Assembly (NCBI RefSeq): GCF_006540085.1
Contig: NZ_BJOG01000007.1
Span: 62,001-126,000 of the forward strand
DNA length: 64,000 nucleotides
From: Microbacterium oxydans
Lineage (GTDB): Bacteria > Actinomycetota > Actinomycetes > Actinomycetales > Microbacteriaceae
Direction of reading: 5' to 3'
The notes beneath the pieces are model-generated. The model did not search any database and was not told the DNA's origin. It was given only the letters and a program-made list of their open reading frames with translations. The position numbers were made by a program, and so were the translations under genes. Of this stretch, positions 59,846 through 64,000 are shown piece after piece; the stretch's first letter is position 1, and every line of letters begins with the position of its first letter.

Positions 59846-60766
59846 ATGAGCAACACACCTGCCACCGTCGGCGTGGTCGGCCTCGGCGCGATGGGTCGCC
59901 CGATGGCGGACCATCTGCTCGCCGCGCACGGTCGGCTCGTCATCCATGCCCGCCGCCCTCAGCCGGAACTGCTGGCTGCCGGTGCCTCCTGGGCGGAGAC
60001 GCCACGCGAACTCGCCTCCAGAGTAGACGTCCTTCTCATGATGCTGCCCGACCTCCCCCCTTTCGAAGCCATGCTCGACGGGCCGGACGGGTTGCTGGCC
60101 GACGCCGGCGACCTGCTCATCCTGATCGGGTCCACGTCGTCGGCGCCGGCCGTGCGCGCGCTCGCGGAGCGGGTGGGCGCACAGACGCAGGGACGGGTGC
60201 GAGTCGTCGACTGCCCTGTCTCCGGCGGTGAGGACGGTGCGATCGCCGGAACCCTCTCGATCATGCTCGGAGGGGACCAGGAGGACGCGGCGATCGCCGC
60301 CGAGGTGCTCGCCCCCTGCGGCAACCCTGTGCTGCTCGGCCCGCTGGGCGCGGGCGAGGTCGCCAAGGCCTGCAACCAGCTCGTGGTCTCCGCCACGATC
60401 ATGGCGCTCGGTGAAGCCACGGTGCTCGCCGAGCGCTCGGGACTCGACCTCGATGCGCTCTGGTCGCTGCTCTCGGGCGGATACGCCGGATCGCGCCTGC
60501 TCGACAGTCGCCGCGAGAAGCTCGTCACCGGTGACGACTCCCCCAGCGGCATCGCGCAGTACATGGTGAAGGACCTCGGCTTCGCCGCCGACATCGCCGA
60601 GGCCACCGGCACCGCGCCCGTACTGCTCCCCACCCTGCGTGCGGCTTTCGACGAACTCGTCGCCGCCGGGCTCGGAGACCGCGACATCGCGGTGTCGCGG
60701 CGCTTCATCGCCTCCCGCGACATCGCCTCTCACGACATCGCCTCTCACGACACAGGTCGCCACTGA
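59846..60766 (+). CDS. 3-hydroxyisobutyrate dehydrogenase/tartronate semialdehyde reductase-family oxidoreductase
   Basis: The 306-residue beta-hydroxyacid dehydrogenase has VGVVGLGAMGRPMADHLLAA, the substrate-binding DCPVSGGEDGAIAGTLSIML, the catalytic Lys in GAGEVAKACNQLVVSATIMA and KDLGFAADIAEATG. It reduces or oxidises a 3-hydroxy acid; hydroxyisobutyrate, tartronate semialdehyde or a sugar-acid substrate are possible, and the cluster favours a sugar-acid. The last 20 residues include IASRDIASHDIASHD, encoded by a 15-bp repeat and not part of the normal fold. Confidence 0.85.
   Translation: MSNTPATVGVVGLGAMGRPMADHLLAAHGRLVIHARRPQPELLAAGASWAETPRELASRVDVLLMMLPDLPPFEAMLDGPDGLLADAGDLLILIGSTSSAPAVRALAERVGAQTQGRVRVVDCPVSGGEDGAIAGTLSIMLGGDQEDAAIAAEVLAPCGNPVLLGPLGAGEVAKACNQLVVSATIMALGEATVLAERSGLDLDALWSLLSGGYAGSRLLDSRREKLVTGDDSPSGIAQYMVKDLGFAADIAEATGTAPVLLPTLRAAFDELVAAGLGDRDIAVSRRFIASRDIASHDIASHDTGRH
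60706..60750 (+). repeat. 15-bp tandem repeat at the 3' end of the dehydrogenase gene
   Basis: CATCGCCTCCCGCGA followed by two identical copies of CATCGCCTCTCACGA. The period is a multiple of three, so copy-number change alters the C-terminus by five residues without frameshift. Confidence 0.9.
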
Positions 60767-60781
60767 CCTCCCGGACAGCGA

Positions 60782-60787
60782 TACTCT
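60782..60787 (+). promoter_or_regulatory. -10 box upstream of gnd
   Basis: TACTCT lies 37 nt before the gnd GTG, leaving a leader with GAGGAG. It would allow gnd transcription apart from the preceding gene. Confidence 0.4.
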
Positions 60788-60824
60788 GAAACCACCCCTT
60801 CTTCACGATCTCGAGGAGCCTTCT

Positions 60825-62279
60825 GTGCCCGAAGCATCAGCGAACATCGGAGTCGTCGGACTCGCCGTCATGGGCTCGAACCTCGCCCGCAACCTCGCCA
60901 GCCGCGAGGGCAACACGGTGGCGATCTTCAACCGCAGCTACGAGAAGACCCAGACGCTCCTCGACGAGCACCCCGAGGCCGGCTTCGTACCGGCCCGCAC
61001 CTACCAGGAGTTCGCCGACTCGCTGCAGAAGCCGCGCACCGCGATCATCATGGTCAAGGCCGGGGGTCCGACCGATGCGGTGATCGACTCGCTGGTCGAG
61101 GTGTTCGAACCGGGCGACATCATCGTCGACGGCGGCAACGCCTATTTCCCCGACACCATCCGTCGCGAGAAGGCCGTCCGCGAGACCGGCATCAACTTCG
61201 TCGGCGCCGGCATCTCCGGCGGCGAGGAGGGCGCCCTCACCGGACCCTCGATCATGCCGGGCGGCTCGGACGAGTCGTGGGTCACCCTCGGGCCGATCCT
61301 CAAGTCCATCGCGGCGATCGCCGAAGGCGAGCCCTGCGTCACCCACGTCGGCCACGACGGCGCCGGTCATTTCGTCAAGATGGTGCACAACGGCATCGAG
61401 TACGCCGACATGCAGCTCATCGCCGAGGCCTACGACCTCATCCGCCGCGGCACCGGCAAGTCGCCCGCCGAGATCGCCGAGATCTTCGCCGAGTGGAACA
61501 GGGGCGAGCTCGAGTCGTACCTGATCGAGATCACGGCCGAGGTGCTCCGCCAGGTGGACGCCGAGACCGGCAAGCCGCTCGTCGACGTGATCCTCGACCA
61601 GGCGGGAGCCAAGGGCACCGGCGCCTGGACCGTGCAGACCGCGCTGTCGCTCGGCGTACCGGTGTCGGGCATCGCCGAGGCCACGTTCGCCCGCTCGCTG
61701 TCATCGCACCCCGAGCAGCGCGCCGTCGCCGGCGGCCTTCCCGGCCCCGACGAGGAGTTCACGGTCTCGGCCGAAGACACCGAGCAGTTCATCGAGGACG
61801 TGCGCCTGGCACTGTATGCGTCGAAGATCGTCGCCTACTCGCAGGGCTTCGACGAGATCCGCGCCGGCGCGGCCGAGTACGGCTGGAACATCGACCTCGG
61901 CGCGATCTCCAAGATCTGGCGCGGCGGCTGCATCATCCGTGCGCAGTTCCTCAACCGCATCGCCGATGCCTACGCGGCGACCCCCGACCTCCCCGTGCTG
62001 ATGACCGCACCCTACTTCGCCGAGGCGTTCACCCGGGCGCAGTCGTCGTGGCGTCGCGTCGTGGTGACCGCAGCGCAGGCGGGCATCCCGGCTCCGGCGT
62101 TCTCGTCGTCGCTGTCGTACTACGACGGCATCCGCGCCGATCGCCTGCCTGCCGCTCTCGTGCAGGGACAGCGCGACTTCTTCGGCGCGCACACCTACAA
62201 GCGCATCGACAAGCCGGGCACCTTCCACACGCTGTGGTCGGGTGACCGCACCGAGATCGAGGCGGAAGACACGCACTGA
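60825..62279 (+). CDS. gnd: 6-phosphogluconate dehydrogenase, decarboxylating
   Basis: The 484-residue enzyme has NIGVVGLAVMGSNLARNLAS, IIVDGGNAYFPDTIRRE, FVGAGISGGEEGALTGPSIM, the catalytic HFVKMVHNGIEYADMQLIAE and ILDQAGAKGTGAWT, all standard for Gnd. It oxidatively decarboxylates 6-phosphogluconate, the product of the gluconokinase at the other end of the cluster, to ribulose-5-phosphate. The GTG at 60825 has GAGGAG eight bases upstream. Full length (family about 470-490) and intact. Confidence 0.95.
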   Translation: MPEASANIGVVGLAVMGSNLARNLASREGNTVAIFNRSYEKTQTLLDEHPEAGFVPARTYQEFADSLQKPRTAIIMVKAGGPTDAVIDSLVEVFEPGDIIVDGGNAYFPDTIRREKAVRETGINFVGAGISGGEEGALTGPSIMPGGSDESWVTLGPILKSIAAIAEGEPCVTHVGHDGAGHFVKMVHNGIEYADMQLIAEAYDLIRRGTGKSPAEIAEIFAEWNRGELESYLIEITAEVLRQVDAETGKPLVDVILDQAGAKGTGAWTVQTALSLGVPVSGIAEATFARSLSSHPEQRAVAGGLPGPDEEFTVSAEDTEQFIEDVRLALYASKIVAYSQGFDEIRAGAAEYGWNIDLGAISKIWRGGCIIRAQFLNRIADAYAATPDLPVLMTAPYFAEAFTRAQSSWRRVVVTAAQAGIPAPAFSSSLSYYDGIRADRLPAALVQGQRDFFGAHTYKRIDKPGTFHTLWSGDRTEIEAEDTH

Positions 62280-62290
62280 CGTCCCGTCGA

Positions 62291-62326
62291 CGAAGGGCCG
62301 GGTACCGCGAGGTACCCGGCCCTTCG
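62291..62326 (+). terminator. Terminator of gnd
   Basis: A perfect 16-bp stem (62291-62306 with 62311-62326) with GCGA tetraloop, 12 nt after the stop codon; no long T-run. Confidence 0.9.
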
Positions 62327-62363
62327 TGCATCATGACCCCCGCGGGTCACGACGGCTCGCCGC

Positions 62364-63110
62364 TCACGGCGCCGCAGCGAGCCCCTCCCTCGTGATGTCG
62401 CGCACCGTGCCCTTCGCGAGACGGAGACGCCGGGTCGCTCGCCGCGCCACCGCCGAGTCGTGGGTCACCACGATGACCGTGATCCCCTCGGCGCACAGCG
62501 ATTCGAGCAGCGCCAGGATCTCGTCCCGCATGCTCTCATCGAGGTTGCCCGTCGGCTCGTCGGCGAGCAGCACTCGCGGCTTCTTGACGAGGGCACGCGC
62601 GATGGCGACCCGCTGCTGCTGCCCTCCGGAGAGCTCCGCCGGCAGATGGTCACCTCTGTCGTCGAGACCGACGTGGGCAAGAGCCTCCGCGACCCTGGCG
62701 CGTCGCTCGGCCCTGTCGACCCCCAGCGGCTCGAGCGCCATGTCGACGTTCTCGGTGGCGGTGAGAGTCGGGATCAGGTTGAACCCCTGGAACACGAAGC
62801 CGATCTCCTCCGCCCTGATCCAGGTGAGCTCGGCGCTCGAAGCGGACGCGAGTTCGCTGCCGTCCAGCAGAAGCGATCCGGTGGAGGGTGTGTCGAGGGC
62901 GCCGAGCAGTTGCAGCAGGGTCGACTTGCCCCCTCCGGTGGGGCCCTGGATCGTGACGAACTCGCCGGACATGATGTCGAGGTCCACGCCCGTCAGCACT
63001 TTCACGATGCGCCCCTTCTGCGTGTACGTCCGGGTGACGCCCGTGACACGGTAGAGCGGTTGCTCCCTCCCGTCTGTCGGCGCCGTCGGTGCGAGGTCTG
63101 CCGTGATCAT
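62364..63110 (-). CDS. ABC transporter ATP-binding protein, MacB/LolD-type
   Basis: The 248-residue ATPase has Walker A TIQGPTGGGKSTLLQLLGAL, Q-loop FVFQGFNLIPTLTATENVDM, signature LSGGQQQRVAIARAL, Walker B VLLADEPTGNLDE and switch VVTHDSAVARRA. FVFQGFNLIPxLTxxENV and EPTGNLD are typical of the MacB/LolD/FtsE group, which partner FtsX-like permeases. The ATG at 63110 has GGAGAAGACC; the in-frame upstream codons to 63188 lack signals. It follows the permease gene by 74 nt. Confidence 0.9.
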   Translation of the reverse strand: MITADLAPTAPTDGREQPLYRVTGVTRTYTQKGRIVKVLTGVDLDIMSGEFVTIQGPTGGGKSTLLQLLGALDTPSTGSLLLDGSELASASSAELTWIRAEEIGFVFQGFNLIPTLTATENVDMALEPLGVDRAERRARVAEALAHVGLDDRGDHLPAELSGGQQQRVAIARALVKKPRVLLADEPTGNLDESMRDEILALLESLCAEGITVIVVTHDSAVARRATRRLRLAKGTVRDITREGLAAAP

Positions 63111-63184
63111 GGTCTTCTCCTTCTCTGGGGTGTCCTTCTGCGGGGATGTCGGGTTCGGTCGCTCATCGTTCGCCCGAGACCTGA

Positions 63185-64000
63185 TCATGCGACCGAGCGC
63201 AGCGCCTCGGCGGGACGGAGACGGGCGGCCCTCCAGCCGCCGAACGCTCCGGCGACGACACCGCCGAGCACGGCGAGTCCGACGGCGGCCAGCAGCACCC
63301 CCGGCGTGAAAGGTGCCTGGAGCACGATGTCCGCCGTCTGCTGTCCCTGGAACACCGCCCCGCCTCCGGTCGGGCCACCGCCCATGCCGCCAGGACCTGC
63401 TTGACTTCCCCCGCTCGCAGCGACGGTGGGACGCAGGACGTTGATGAGCACGATGCCGATGACACCCAGGACGAGGCCCGCGGCTCCCCCGATGAGTCCC
63501 TGCACCATCGACTCGCCCGCGACCTGGCGAACGACCCGCCCGTTCGACCAGCCGATCGCCTTGAGGGTTCCGAACTCCCTGGTGCGACGGCCCACGCCCG
63601 AGAGGGTGAGCAGCACGGAGAGCAGCAGAGCGACGGCGAGGACGATGACGGAGAGCCAGGTGCCGAGGTTCGTGATCAGCGTCGTGGCGCTGGAGAGGGA
63701 ACCCGACACCGTCGAGGCGAGCTCGGACTGCGACGTGACGGTGGCGTCAGGGAGCTCTTCGGCGAGCGCGGACTGGACCGCATCGATCGAAGCGGCCGAA
63801 TCGGCCTGGACGTACACGGTGGAGATCACGTCGTCGACTCCGGCGAGCGTCTGCGCTGTGCGCAGCGGCAGATACACGTTCGCCGCCGTGTCCGCACTGT
63901 CGGACGTGGATCCGAGGATCCCGACGACCTCCACATCGGAGCCGGCCACGTCGATGGTGTCTCCGACCGTGATCCCGTTCGTGGAGGCGTACGTGCTGTC
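63185..64000 (-). CDS. ABC transporter permease, FtsX/MacB-type, partial (N-terminus outside window)
   Basis: The last 271 residues of a reverse-strand gene are visible. They contain the end of an extracytoplasmic MacB-like periplasmic core (VGDTIDVAGSDVEVVGILGS, then NVYLPLRTAQTL), and three membrane segments. SGVGRRTREFGTLKAIGWSN matches the conserved cytosolic loop of FtsX domains, and the gene ends RAARLRPAEALRSVA, the classic C-terminal signature. A Gly/Pro-rich loop (AGPGGMGGGPTGGGAVFQGQ) lies between the last two helices and is unusual. It forms a MacB-type, tripartite-efflux-like or lipoprotein/peptide-export transporter with the ATPase downstream. Confidence 0.85.
   Translation of the reverse strand, partial: DSTYASTNGITVGDTIDVAGSDVEVVGILGSTSDSADTAANVYLPLRTAQTLAGVDDVISTVYVQADSAASIDAVQSALAEELPDATVTSQSELASTVSGSLSSATTLITNLGTWLSVIVLAVALLLSVLLTLSGVGRRTREFGTLKAIGWSNGRVVRQVAGESMVQGLIGGAAGLVLGVIGIVLINVLRPTVAASGGSQAGPGGMGGGPTGGGAVFQGQQTADIVLQAPFTPGVLLAAVGLAVLGGVVAGAFGGWRAARLRPAEALRSVA

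Noticed and set aside
1..64000. CRISPR arrays, insertion sequences, tRNA or rRNA genes, riboswitches
   Set aside because: No spaced identical repeats, transposase motifs, cloverleaf-forming segments or known aptamer cores were recognised. Short tandem repeats found are 12-15 bp coding or leader repeats, not CRISPR.

Overview
The window is high-GC chromosomal DNA from an actinobacterium, most likely Microbacteriaceae and probably Microbacterium. This rests on gene content (DUF3039, an actinobacterial acyl-CoA carboxylase with epsilon subunit, LpdA-type quinone dehydrogenase, phosphosugar mutase next to purine nucleoside phosphorylase, manC beside sdhCDAB) and on base composition; it is inference, because no rRNA gene is present. 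Coding density is high. Many junctions are ATGA/GTGA start-stop overlaps. I see no tRNA, rRNA, CRISPR array, transposase, integrase or phage gene.

Layout. 1-3.7 kb: a DUF3039 fragment and an ABC export pair whose ATPase carries a long histone-H1-like tail. 4.0-5.7 kb: a LicC-like nucleotidyltransferase and a conserved membrane-associated protein. 5.8-16.2 kb: the acyl-CoA carboxylase locus (beta, epsilon, Maf, alpha). It is split by a 6 kb block with a ROK repressor, a response regulator/histidine kinase/degenerate kinase operon and a TrmA-type methyltransferase. 16.2-20.5 kb: LpdA-like dehydrogenase, purine nucleoside phosphorylase, phosphosugar mutase and an HPr-like protein. 20.5-28.1 kb: a self-contained mannitol PTS cluster with activator MtlR, a free IIB protein, HPr, Enzyme I, EIICB, EIIA and mannitol-1-phosphate dehydrogenase. 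28.2-32.4 kb: flavin monooxygenase, alpha/beta hydrolase, PfkB kinase and polysaccharide deacetylase. 32.4-40.6 kb: nucleoside import (BMP lipoprotein, duplicated-ABC ATPase, two permeases) with cytidine deaminase, thymidine phosphorylase and adenosine deaminase. 40.8-45.6 kb: mannose-1-phosphate guanylyltransferase divergent from sdhCDAB. 45.7-53.2 kb: BrkB-family protein, exonuclease III, an SRPBCC/DUF4166/DUF4166 operon, trpS, a proline-rich membrane protein, pth, rplY and a 41-residue membrane ORF. 53.2-62.3 kb: a hexonate (idonate/ketogluconate/gluconate) catabolic cluster ending in gnd. 62.4-64.0 kb: a MacB-type ABC ATPase and the C-terminal part of its permease, cut by the window edge.

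How the genes work together. The mtl cluster encodes every step from phosphoenolpyruvate to fructose-6-phosphate. The nucleoside block imports nucleosides and cleaves or deaminates them. The hexonate block would convert idonate or ketogluconate to gluconate, 6-phosphogluconate and ribulose-5-phosphate.

Most striking at the DNA level: at least 17 genes have a TANNNT -10 hexamer ending 6-7 nt before the start codon, the signature of leaderless mRNA. This fixes several start codons. One divergent pair (methyltransferase/maf) has two such -10 boxes overlapping on a shared TA. I found no clear undescribed defence or mobile system. The better candidates for novelty are the H1-tailed ABC ATPase, the paired active/degenerate histidine kinases, the free IIB protein in the mtl operon, and the SRPBCC/DUF4166 operon.
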